A stretch of DNA of 8,171 nt from the NCBI GenBank assembly GCA_937950105.1, contig CALFEM010000152.1, positions 1-8,171 on the forward strand, given 5' to 3'. Below, piece by piece: positions 1 through 6,143 of this stretch. Numbering within the stretch: the first letter of the stretch is position 1; each line of letters starts with the position of its first letter. The DNA comes from an uncultured Alphaproteobacteria bacterium. Its GTDB lineage: Bacteria; Pseudomonadota; Alphaproteobacteria; Rhizobiales; Hyphomicrobiaceae. The position numbers and the translations under genes are program-made. The notes beneath the pieces are model-generated. The model saw only the letters and a program-made list of their open reading frames with translations, ran no database searches and was not told the DNA's origin.

Positions 1-2
1 CG

Positions 3-740
3 CACGAACAACTCCCCGGTCTGCCCCGGCCCGAGCAGCGTGCCGTTCTCGTCGTCTACGCCGCACCGCACCTGATGGCGACGGAAGCGCAGGAGGTCCG
101 GCGGCAGGTTCTCGTCACGCACGGCGTCGATTTCGAGCGCTTCGTCGAAGCCGGCTCCGATGCCGCGCTCGGTGCTGCGCCGCCCGCCGACATCGCGCAT
201 CTGCCGCGGCCGCGCGTCGGTTTCATCGGTGGCATCGACGCGCACACCTTCGATCCCGCCATGTTCGTCGAGCTGGCACGGCGAATGCCCGACGTCTCCT
301 TCGTCATGGTCGGCGGTTGCTCATTGGCGGAAGGATGGTGCCCGCTGCCCAACGTCACGTTCGTCGGCCGAAAGCCATACGATCAGGTGGCAAACTACAT
401 GGCCGCCGTCGACTGCCTGATCATGCCGTGGAACGAAAGCGACTGGATCAAGGCCTGCAACCCGATCAAGCTGAAAGAGTATCTCGCGGTGGGCAAGCCG
501 GTGGTAACAACGGACTTCGCTGCACTCGAGGGCTGGCGCGATCTCGTCACGGTGGCGCGCGGCGCCGAAGCGTTCGAAGCGGCGATCCGTTCGGCACTCG
601 CTGCACCGGGTGACGCCTTGGTGCGGCGCCTGCGCGTCTCTGGCGAAGGCTGGGATGCGAAGGCCGAGCTGGTGGCCCGCTCGATACTCGATCTCGGCAT
701 CGCTTTCGAGGGCGTCGAGACGAAGCGCGAAGCCGCATAG
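3..740 (+). CDS. GT4-like glycosyltransferase, C-terminal part (5' truncated by window edge)
   Basis: Probable sugar transferase that extends the lipid-linked repeat unit on the cytoplasmic face of the inner membrane. The reading frame is open from base 3 with no start needed: codons before the first ATG (75) already read like the end of a GT-B N-terminal domain (LVVYAAPHL, then VLVTHGVDFERF, the usual interdomain 'NGVD..F' element). The gene therefore most likely begins outside the window and the ATG at 75 is internal. The C-terminal Rossmann domain follows: RVGFIGGI opens it, VSFVMVGG is the second strand, LPNVTFVGRKPYDQVANYMAAVDCLIMPW is the typical 'v.f.G..p...l..y...adv...P' stretch, and NPIKLKEYLAVGKPVVTT is the nucleotide-sugar binding motif. 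The second Glu of the GT4 EX7E motif is present (KEYL), but the position eight residues earlier is Ala. The family is clear; donor and acceptor sugars cannot be told. It points toward the polymerase gene and is not part of the minus-strand operon. Confidence 0.85.
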   Translation, partial: HEQLPGLPRPEQRAVLVVYAAPHLMATEAQEVRRQVLVTHGVDFERFVEAGSDAALGAAPPADIAHLPRPRVGFIGGIDAHTFDPAMFVELARRMPDVSFVMVGGCSLAEGWCPLPNVTFVGRKPYDQVANYMAAVDCLIMPWNESDWIKACNPIKLKEYLAVGKPVVTTDFAALEGWRDLVTVARGAEAFEAAIRSALAAPGDALVRRLRVSGEGWDAKAELVARSILDLGIAFEGVETKREAA

Positions 741-882
741 AGCCTCGCTGTTTACGAAAACTCGCCGTCGTTCGTCCGATATTCTGGCGCGCGCGAATGA
801 CGTCGCGTGTCGCTGCCCGCTCGCTTGATGCGGCAGCAGTTGCATCGATTTCGACAGTCCCCACGACCGAGGATGCCTGTAC
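741..882. other. Convergent intergenic gap between glycosyltransferase and polymerase genes
   Basis: No gene is supported here. Transcription from both sides ends in this 142-base stretch, so terminators would be expected. The best candidate is an inverted repeat at 790-809: a 7-base arm (CGCGCGA), a 6-base loop and a complementary arm (TCGCGTG, one G-U pair in the plus-strand RNA). It is not followed by a T run on either strand, so it is not a proper intrinsic terminator. Rho-dependent termination is equally possible. Confidence 0.5.
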
Positions 883-2247
883 CTAGCGATAGGGCCGGCC
901 GTGGACGGCCAGCGCGGTGCCGCCGATCGGGTACGGCCGCCCAGATCCGGCGGTGGGTTTGCGATCACCTTGACGCCGGTCCCGCGCGGTCGACGTATCG
1001 TTGCGTCGCACGGCAAAGCTCGCGGCCACCGAACGTGCCGGGTCGGCGATCCAGCCGCCGAGGCCTAGCACGAAGAAGAAGAACGCGTGCAGCACGTTCC
1101 AGTAGTGCACCGTGGCGCCGATCAGCGACAACGCGATGACCGTCATCATCCAGCCGATGGCCGCACGGGCCGCATCCGGTTCGACATGGCGATGTCGCCG
1201 CAGCATGACCGCGCGTGCCATCACGATTATCGCGAGCGCGAGCAGCAGAAACGCAGGAATGCCCTGCCGCATCGCCGTCACCAGCCAGAACGCATCGACC
1301 GTGTCGGAGATCATCCACCACGGGCGTTCCCAATCTCCGAGACCGATGCCGAGCCACGGATTGGCCCAGACGTTGCCCATGCCGGCTTCCCAGATCTGCA
1401 GGCGATAGAAGCCGGTCCAGGGGTCGAGGGTCATGCCGGTCGCGATGAAGGCAATCGGGCTGCGGTTCGAGAACATCGACATGCCGATATAGAGGCCGGC
1501 GAGGGCCGCCAGCGTGATCGTCATGCGCGACTTGATGCGGCGCGTAACGCGGTCCCACAGCAGCATGCCGCCTTGCAGGCCGAGGCAGAGCATTGGAGCT
1601 GATGAGATGCCGAGAAACGTCGCTCCTGTCATCAGGGCCGCGTTGATGCGGCGGGTGACGGCGCGGCGCTCCGCGTACCAGAACAGGGCGAGCAGGGCCG
1701 CGCAGAAGGTGCCGTAGTGGATCGGGTGGTCGAAGGTGCCGTAGGCGCGCGTCAGGCCGAGACGGGACTCGACGCCGATCGGATGGTGATAGCCGGTGAT
1801 CTGGCGCAGAAGATCGTGCGTGAAGATCTGGCCGAGCAGCGTCTCGGGCAGCGCGAACAGCGCGGCGACCACGATGGCGGCGACGAAGGCGCGCATGGTC
1901 GCGCGCAACTGCTCGCCGGTGCGCACGAAGGCGCGCGCGACGAGGTATCCACCGAGCGCTTCGAGGGCGAGGGAGCCGCCATAGACGAAGCCATCCTTGC
2001 CGGTGTGCGAGGTGTAGGCGCCGATCGTCCACAGGCCGTAGGTGATGAACAGGATATCGAACAGACGGATACGGCGATCACCTTTGGTCAGCAGCTGCGC
2101 GAGTGCAATGGGCAGCAGTAGAATGAGCGCGACGCGGTGCGGCGGCAACCTCAGGCCCGCGACATAGAGCGACAGCTCGGTCGGGCAGAGGAAGCTCGCG
2201 ATGATGAGCAGGATCGGCAGCGGTGCCGTCGTCGTTGCTTTGCCCAT
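883..2247 (-). CDS. O-antigen ligase/Wzy-type exopolysaccharide polymerase, multi-spanning membrane protein
   Basis: Predicted inner-membrane polymerase that joins lipid-linked repeat units on the periplasmic face. The 454-residue protein is very hydrophobic, with about ten likely membrane segments (for example residues 10-30, 36-52, 62-78, 90-106, 118-136, 178-192, 244-259, 328-347, 363-379 and 384-400). The stretch around residues 281-306 (YRLQIWEAGMGNVWANPWLGIGLGDW) matches the conserved 'R..iW..a......P..G.G.g' element of the O-antigen ligase/Wzy superfamily; GTFDHPIHYGT at 170-180 is also typical of the rhizobial branch. Sequence divergence in this superfamily is high, so polymerase rather than ligase is inferred from context, next to the co-polymerase and initiating transferase. 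The ATG at 2247 is the only reasonable start: no in-frame start lies upstream in the gap and the next Met is residue 117. No good ribosome binding site precedes it. The last 41 residues are Arg-rich and hydrophilic, which is unusual. Confidence 0.83.
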   Translation of the reverse strand: MGKATTTAPLPILLIIASFLCPTELSLYVAGLRLPPHRVALILLLPIALAQLLTKGDRRIRLFDILFITYGLWTIGAYTSHTGKDGFVYGGSLALEALGGYLVARAFVRTGEQLRATMRAFVAAIVVAALFALPETLLGQIFTHDLLRQITGYHHPIGVESRLGLTRAYGTFDHPIHYGTFCAALLALFWYAERRAVTRRINAALMTGATFLGISSAPMLCLGLQGGMLLWDRVTRRIKSRMTITLAALAGLYIGMSMFSNRSPIAFIATGMTLDPWTGFYRLQIWEAGMGNVWANPWLGIGLGDWERPWWMISDTVDAFWLVTAMRQGIPAFLLLALAIIVMARAVMLRRHRHVEPDAARAAIGWMMTVIALSLIGATVHYWNVLHAFFFFVLGLGGWIADPARSVAASFAVRRNDTSTARDRRQGDRKPTAGSGRPYPIGGTALAVHGRPYR

Positions 2248-2254
2248 GATGCTT

Positions 2255-2272
2255 CGGTCTTGCTCGAGACCG
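2255..2272 (-). repeat. 6-bp perfect inverted repeat in the leader of the polymerase gene
   Basis: CGGTCT, six bases (TGCTCG), then AGACCG: a perfect 6-base-pair stem filling most of the 31-base gap between the transferase stop and the polymerase start. It ends 7 bases before the ATG, where a Shine-Dalgarno sequence would normally sit, and none is visible. It may be a small translational or mRNA-processing element. No T run follows it, so it is not a terminator. Chance occurrence in GC-rich DNA cannot be excluded. Confidence 0.35.
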
Positions 2273-2278
2273 CGTCCC

Positions 2279-3742
2279 TCAATGCGCGTTGTTGCCGGTG
2301 ACGATGATGAACAGGGTCTTGGCGACGATGCGCAGATCGAGCCACAGCGACCAGGAGCGGATGTAGGTCATGTCCTGGGCGACGCGGCCTTCGATCTGGT
2401 CCACAGTCCGGGTCTGGCCGCGGAAGCCCTTCACCTGCGCCAGCCCGGTGATGCCGGGCTTGACCTGGTGGCGATTCGAATACTCCTCGAGCATCGAGCT
2501 GAACTGCTCGTCGTGTACGAGCGCGTGCGGGCGCGGGCCGACGATCGACATCTCACCGCGAAGCACATTCCAGAGCTGCGGCAGCTCGTCGATGCTGCTG
2601 CGACGGAGGAAGCGGCCGACACGCGTCACGCGGTCGTCGCCCGGCGTGACCTGTCGCACTTCGCCATCGGCTTCGTTGACCTTCAAGGTTCTCAGTTTAA
2701 GCACGTCGATGACGCGGCCGTTGAGACCGCGGCGACGCTGGCGGAAGAAGATCGGGCCCGGGCTGTCGAGCTTGATGGCGACGATTGCGGCGGCGAGTAC
2801 CGGAGCTGCAACGATGCCGGCCATGATCGTCAGGATGATGTCTTCGACCCGCTTGACGATCGGGGCCCAGTCCGAGAGCGCGCGGTCCTTGACGTCGAGG
2901 AGACCGACACCACCGACGGTCGACACGTGCAGCGGGCGCTTGGCATCGATATAGTCGGAGGCGATGTGCGTGACGATGTGCACGCTGCATGGCGCACGCT
3001 CGAGGCTCTTCGCGATGCTAGCGATGCGTCCGTCGGCGGTCTGAGGCAACGCAACGATGATGGAGTCGATACGTTCGCCCTGTGCCGCCTCGAGCAGGTC
3101 GGCGAGGCGTCCGTCGACCTGCAGTCCCGCGGCGTCGAGCCGTTCGTCGCCGAGGCGATCGTCATAGAGGCCGCTGAAACGGATGCCGCTGGCGGTGGCC
3201 TGCAATTGATCGTGCACGCGCTTCGCGATCGGTCCGGCACCGAACACCGCGATCCGGCGTTCGAAGCGACCGGCTGCGGTCAATCTCGCCAGCACCGCAT
3301 GGGAAAGACCGCGCGTAACGAGAATCAGCGTGAAACTGAAGGACAGCCAGAGCGCATACCAGAGCACGACGTGCCACTTCAGGCGTTCGATCGGCAGGCC
3401 GAGGCCGACGACGCAGCCGATGGCGACGAGCAGCGAGATCAGCAGGGTCGTGGGCGGGTAGGGGAGGTCGTGCGTGCGCGTCTGGTCGTAGAGGCCCGCG
3501 GTGCGCAGCATCAGGTAGGCGATGAAGCCGGCGACGAGTGCCGCGCGTGCGACGCTGTCCCACGACACGTCGACGGCGCCGTAACTGGCATAGATGGCCG
3601 CTGGTACGAGCGCACCGAGCGCGACGGCGACGATGTCGAGCAAGGCGACGAGGTCGAGGGCTACAGTGCGCGACAGGGGTGATGGCGTCACGGACTTCGG
3701 TGCCCCCTTGAGGGTGCTTGCCGGCTGAACGTCGGTCGTCAT
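2279..3742 (-). CDS. Undecaprenyl-phosphate hexose-1-phosphate transferase (WcaJ/ExoY-type initiating glycosyltransferase)
   Basis: Starts repeat-unit synthesis by moving a sugar-1-phosphate, probably glucose or galactose, from its UDP form to undecaprenyl phosphate at the inner membrane. The 487 residues show the full long-form layout. Four membrane segments lie at about 27-50, 63-84, 97-116 and 123-145. A Rossmann-like domain of the CoA_binding_3 type spans about 161-260 and opens with RRIAVFGAGP. A membrane-embedded helix at about 300-324 leads into the catalytic sugar-transferase domain. That domain has KLDSPGPIFFRQRRRG (324-339), the Asp-Glu catalytic pair D385-E386 in SSIDELPQLWNVLRGEMS, then IVGPRP and KPGITGLAQVKGFRG. 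The usual K-F-R-(S/T)-M element reads KLRTL (349-353), a mild deviation. Length agrees with WcaJ-like proteins. The ATG at 3742 is supported by GGGAG 8 bases upstream. The exact sugar cannot be told from sequence. Confidence 0.93.
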   Translation of the reverse strand: MTTDVQPASTLKGAPKSVTPSPLSRTVALDLVALLDIVAVALGALVPAAIYASYGAVDVSWDSVARAALVAGFIAYLMLRTAGLYDQTRTHDLPYPPTTLLISLLVAIGCVVGLGLPIERLKWHVVLWYALWLSFSFTLILVTRGLSHAVLARLTAAGRFERRIAVFGAGPIAKRVHDQLQATASGIRFSGLYDDRLGDERLDAAGLQVDGRLADLLEAAQGERIDSIIVALPQTADGRIASIAKSLERAPCSVHIVTHIASDYIDAKRPLHVSTVGGVGLLDVKDRALSDWAPIVKRVEDIILTIMAGIVAAPVLAAAIVAIKLDSPGPIFFRQRRRGLNGRVIDVLKLRTLKVNEADGEVRQVTPGDDRVTRVGRFLRRSSIDELPQLWNVLRGEMSIVGPRPHALVHDEQFSSMLEEYSNRHQVKPGITGLAQVKGFRGQTRTVDQIEGRVAQDMTYIRSWSLWLDLRIVAKTLFIIVTGNNAH

Positions 3743-3854
3743 TGTTGGTTACTCCCGGCCGTCATGGCCGAACGAACTGGATACGGTCGATGGCGCGCGG
3801 GTTCGGCTGGTGACCCGATGCCGATCGCGCGATTCATGTTCGATGCGCCGCCGC
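3743..3854 (-). other. 112-base gap between co-polymerase and initiating transferase, with hairpin and small ORF
   Basis: This is the largest gap inside the minus-strand gene string. Just upstream of the transferase ribosome binding site lies an inverted repeat CGGCC-GTCAT-GGCCG (3756-3770) whose arm touches the Shine-Dalgarno GGGAG. A 32-codon reading frame starting with ATG at 3837 crosses the gap, and its TGA (3739-3741) overlaps the transferase ATG as ATGA. The peptide has no recognisable feature and no visible ribosome binding site, so it is not called as a gene. No clear -35/-10 pair is seen. An internal promoter or translational coupling is possible but unproven. Confidence 0.4.
3751..3755 (-). 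promoter_or_regulatory. Ribosome binding site of the initiating transferase gene
   Basis: GGGAG on the minus strand, 8 bases before the ATG at 3742. Its good spacing fixes that start. It is the only ribosome binding site in the operon not overlapping or abutting the previous gene, and it abuts a 5-base-pair hairpin on its 5' side. Confidence 0.65.
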
Positions 3855-6122
3855 TCATGCCGCCCTCATCAGGTGGCGGTCGGCAGCGCTGCCGGCGTTA
3901 CTCATGTGATGATGCGGAACGCCACTTTCGTCGGCGATCACGTCGGCATCGACGCCGTTCACGACAACGCCGACGAGCTTGCTCTGATTGAAGCCGAGGC
4001 TGGCGAGGGCACGCCGCGCGATGGACTTCGGTGTGCTGCGCCATGACATGCAGAACACGATCTGATCAGCGTGATCGGCGACGATGCGGCCGTCGAGAAC
4101 GGGCAGAAGCGGAGGCGCATCGAGGATGATGATGTCGAAGTGTTGCTTCAGGTGACCGAGAAGCCGCGGCATCTCGGCTGAGGCCAGCAACTCGGGCGGC
4201 GACAGGTGCGACGGGGCGGTGCCGTTGGCGGGAAGGAAATTGAGACCGGTTGCCGCTTCCGAGAGGATCGCGTGGTCGAACGGCAGTGCGTGCGTCAGAA
4301 CCTCGGCGATGCCACCGCGACGGGTGAGCGCCAGCTGTCGTGTCAACTGTGCGCGGCGCATGTCGCAGTCGACGAGCAGCACGCGAGCGCCGGTCATGGC
4401 GTAGTGATGCGCAAGGTTCGACGCAACGACAAACCCGCCCTCGTTGGCGAGTGCGGAAGCGATCTGAATCACGCGCGGGCCGTCGTGGGCGCGGCGCACA
4501 TCGACCTCGCGCCGGAGCGCACGTATGGCTTCGGCGAATGGCCCTCCCGGATCGGCGACCATGTGGCGGATGGCGCGGAGCGGCGCGTCGTCGCCGTCGC
4601 TGGCCGGAAGCGATGCGAGATGCGCCAGCTCGAACACGCGCTCGACGTCGGCCGGGCGTCCGATGCCGAACGTCAGGAATTCGAGCAGGATCGCAATGGC
4701 GAGGCCCAGGGCGCCGCCGCCGAGGGTGGCGAGCAATACGATCTGCTTGCGCTTCGGTGCCGCAGGAAACAGCGGCGCATCCGCCTGCTCGACGATGCGC
4801 GCGTCGGGGAGTTGCAGGCCCTGCGTCTCGATGGTCTGCTTGTAGCGGGCGAGCAGCGCTTCGTAGAGCGCCCGGCTCGTCTCGGCCTCGCGCTGCAGGT
4901 CCTTGAGGTCCACGCCCGCCTGCTTCGACTGCGCCTCGTCCGACTTCAGGTTCTCGAGGCTCTGCGTCAGCTCGGCCTCGCGCTGCTGCGCGACGACGTA
5001 TTCGTTCTTGAGATTGGTGACGAGACGGTCGATTTCGGCGGTCAGCTGCGCTTGCGCTTCGGTGACCTCGGCGCGAACCTTCTGCATCTCCGGATGCTTC
5101 TGGCCGTAGCGGGTTGCAAGTTCGGCTTCGCGCCCCGTCGCCTTGGCGAGTTGCTCCTTGAGCAGGCGCACCGTGTGGCTTGCCAGCACGTCGGCAATGC
5201 CCGCCGTCGAATCGCCGCGCTCGGAGAGCCGCTGCGCCAGCTCGTACTTGGCGCGCGCTTCCGCGGTGTTGTTGCGGGCGACGACGGTCTGCTCCATCAG
5301 TCGCGCGAGCTGCTTCTCGTTGAGAACCTGGCCTTCGGAGTCGAAGATGTTGTTGTCGGCCTTGTACTGCGCCACGCGGCGTTCACGATCGCTCAGCTGC
5401 TGCTTCAGGACCTCGAGCTTCTGCTCCAGCAGCTTCGAGGCGTGGCTGGTGACCTCGTGCTTGGCCTTGAGCTGTTCCGAGAGGTAGACCTCGGCGATCG
5501 TATTGGCGATCCTGGCGGCCTTGACGGCTTCCTCCGCGGAGAAGCGGATGTCGATCAGGAGCGTGGTGCGCACGCGCGTGACCTTGAGCCGCTCGGCGAA
5601 GGCCACGGCCACCTCGTCGCGGACCGGCCGGGTCTGGCCCATCACCTCGGGGCCGAGATAGCCGGTGATGGGATCGCTGTTGACGCTCGGCGGGCCATCG
5701 CCGGCATTGGCGCTCTCCTCCGGCAGATCGCGATCCTTGAAGCCGAGGCTCGCCAGCGTCCGGCTCCAGAGCGACGGTCTCGAGAACTCCGGATCCTCAC
5801 GCAGCTTCAACAGCTCGATCACCTTGAGCGCGATGGCCCTCGAGCGGATGATCTCGACCTCGCTCTCGACGGTCGCGGCATCCGCCTTGAGCTCCGAGAT
5901 GACGCCTTCGAGGTTCGAGATCGATTTCTTGCGCGGATCGATCTGCACGACAGCCGACGCATCGAAGCGGTTGGCCATGGTCATCGCCACGGCGCTCGAG
6001 AGCACCAGCAACACGAGCGGCGCCGCGATCACGATTTTCAGTCGCCGACGGACAGCGGACAGCATGCGGTCGAGGCTGAAGCCCCCGCCACCCTGCGCGC
6101 CCTCTGTCCCGTGCTGATCCAT
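3855..6122 (-). CDS. Polysaccharide co-polymerase with C-terminal BY-kinase-like domain lacking the Walker A lysine (ExoP/Wzc-like)
   Basis: Inner-membrane protein expected to control chain length and link the polymerase to the outer-membrane exporter. The 755 residues follow the ExoP/Wzc plan. First membrane helix at about 30-50; a Wzz domain from about 52, with VQIDPRKKSISNLEGV; a long Lys/Glu/Gln-rich coiled coil over about 200-430 in the periplasm; the GNVR-type element (DLQREAETSRALYEALLARY) before the Pro-containing stretch at about 447-456; second membrane helix at about 461-482. The cytoplasmic ATPase-like domain retains EX2RX2R (E531, R534, R537), Walker A' (VLLVDCDMRR, D585 and D587) and Walker B (IIILDAPP, D668). 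The Walker A loop, normally close to PGEGKST, reads ANEGGFV (559-565): the lysine position is Gly563 and the next two are Phe and Val. No tyrosine occurs after Y574, so the C-terminal autophosphorylation cluster is absent. Domain identity is certain; kinase activity is doubtful. The ATG at 6122 follows the beta-barrel stop by 19 bases. Confidence 0.93.
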   Translation of the reverse strand: MDQHGTEGAQGGGGFSLDRMLSAVRRRLKIVIAAPLVLLVLSSAVAMTMANRFDASAVVQIDPRKKSISNLEGVISELKADAATVESEVEIIRSRAIALKVIELLKLREDPEFSRPSLWSRTLASLGFKDRDLPEESANAGDGPPSVNSDPITGYLGPEVMGQTRPVRDEVAVAFAERLKVTRVRTTLLIDIRFSAEEAVKAARIANTIAEVYLSEQLKAKHEVTSHASKLLEQKLEVLKQQLSDRERRVAQYKADNNIFDSEGQVLNEKQLARLMEQTVVARNNTAEARAKYELAQRLSERGDSTAGIADVLASHTVRLLKEQLAKATGREAELATRYGQKHPEMQKVRAEVTEAQAQLTAEIDRLVTNLKNEYVVAQQREAELTQSLENLKSDEAQSKQAGVDLKDLQREAETSRALYEALLARYKQTIETQGLQLPDARIVEQADAPLFPAAPKRKQIVLLATLGGGALGLAIAILLEFLTFGIGRPADVERVFELAHLASLPASDGDDAPLRAIRHMVADPGGPFAEAIRALRREVDVRRAHDGPRVIQIASALANEGGFVVASNLAHHYAMTGARVLLVDCDMRRAQLTRQLALTRRGGIAEVLTHALPFDHAILSEAATGLNFLPANGTAPSHLSPPELLASAEMPRLLGHLKQHFDIIILDAPPLLPVLDGRIVADHADQIVFCMSWRSTPKSIARRALASLGFNQSKLVGVVVNGVDADVIADESGVPHHHMSNAGSAADRHLMRAA

Positions 6123-6137
6123 CGTTGTTTCGGTTCG

Positions 6138-6143
6138 CCTCTC
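6138..6143 (-). promoter_or_regulatory. Ribosome binding site of the co-polymerase gene, overlapping the previous stop codon
   Basis: GAGAGG on the minus strand, sharing bases with the TGA stop of the beta-barrel gene (TGAGAGG). It is 15 bases from the ATG at 6122, longer than usual. The overlap suggests translational coupling of the two genes. Confidence 0.45.

Noticed and set aside
75..740. A complete 221-residue glycosyltransferase starting at the ATG at 75
   Set aside because: The frame is open to the window edge, and the codons before 75 fit the end of a GT-B N-terminal domain, so the gene is better read as truncated at its 5' end.
790..809. Hairpin in the convergent gap as an intrinsic terminator
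   Set aside because: The stem is only 7 base pairs with one G-U pair and has no T tract on either side. It is described with the intergenic region rather than called a terminator.
897..910. Inverted repeat GGCCG-TGGA-CGGCC near the 3' end of the polymerase gene, as a terminator
   Set aside because: It lies inside the coding sequence, has a short stem and is not followed by a T run. It is most likely a by-product of GC-rich codons.
965..2032. Open frame of 355 codons on the minus strand within the polymerase gene
   Set aside because: A frame-shifted shadow of the polymerase, extremely Arg/His/Pro-rich, with no membrane segments or motif.
2201..3682. Open frame of 493 codons on the plus strand opposite the initiating transferase
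   Set aside because: The same antisense effect: rich in Asp, Glu, Arg and Ala, no motif, and fully covered by the transferase gene with its DELPQ catalytic site.
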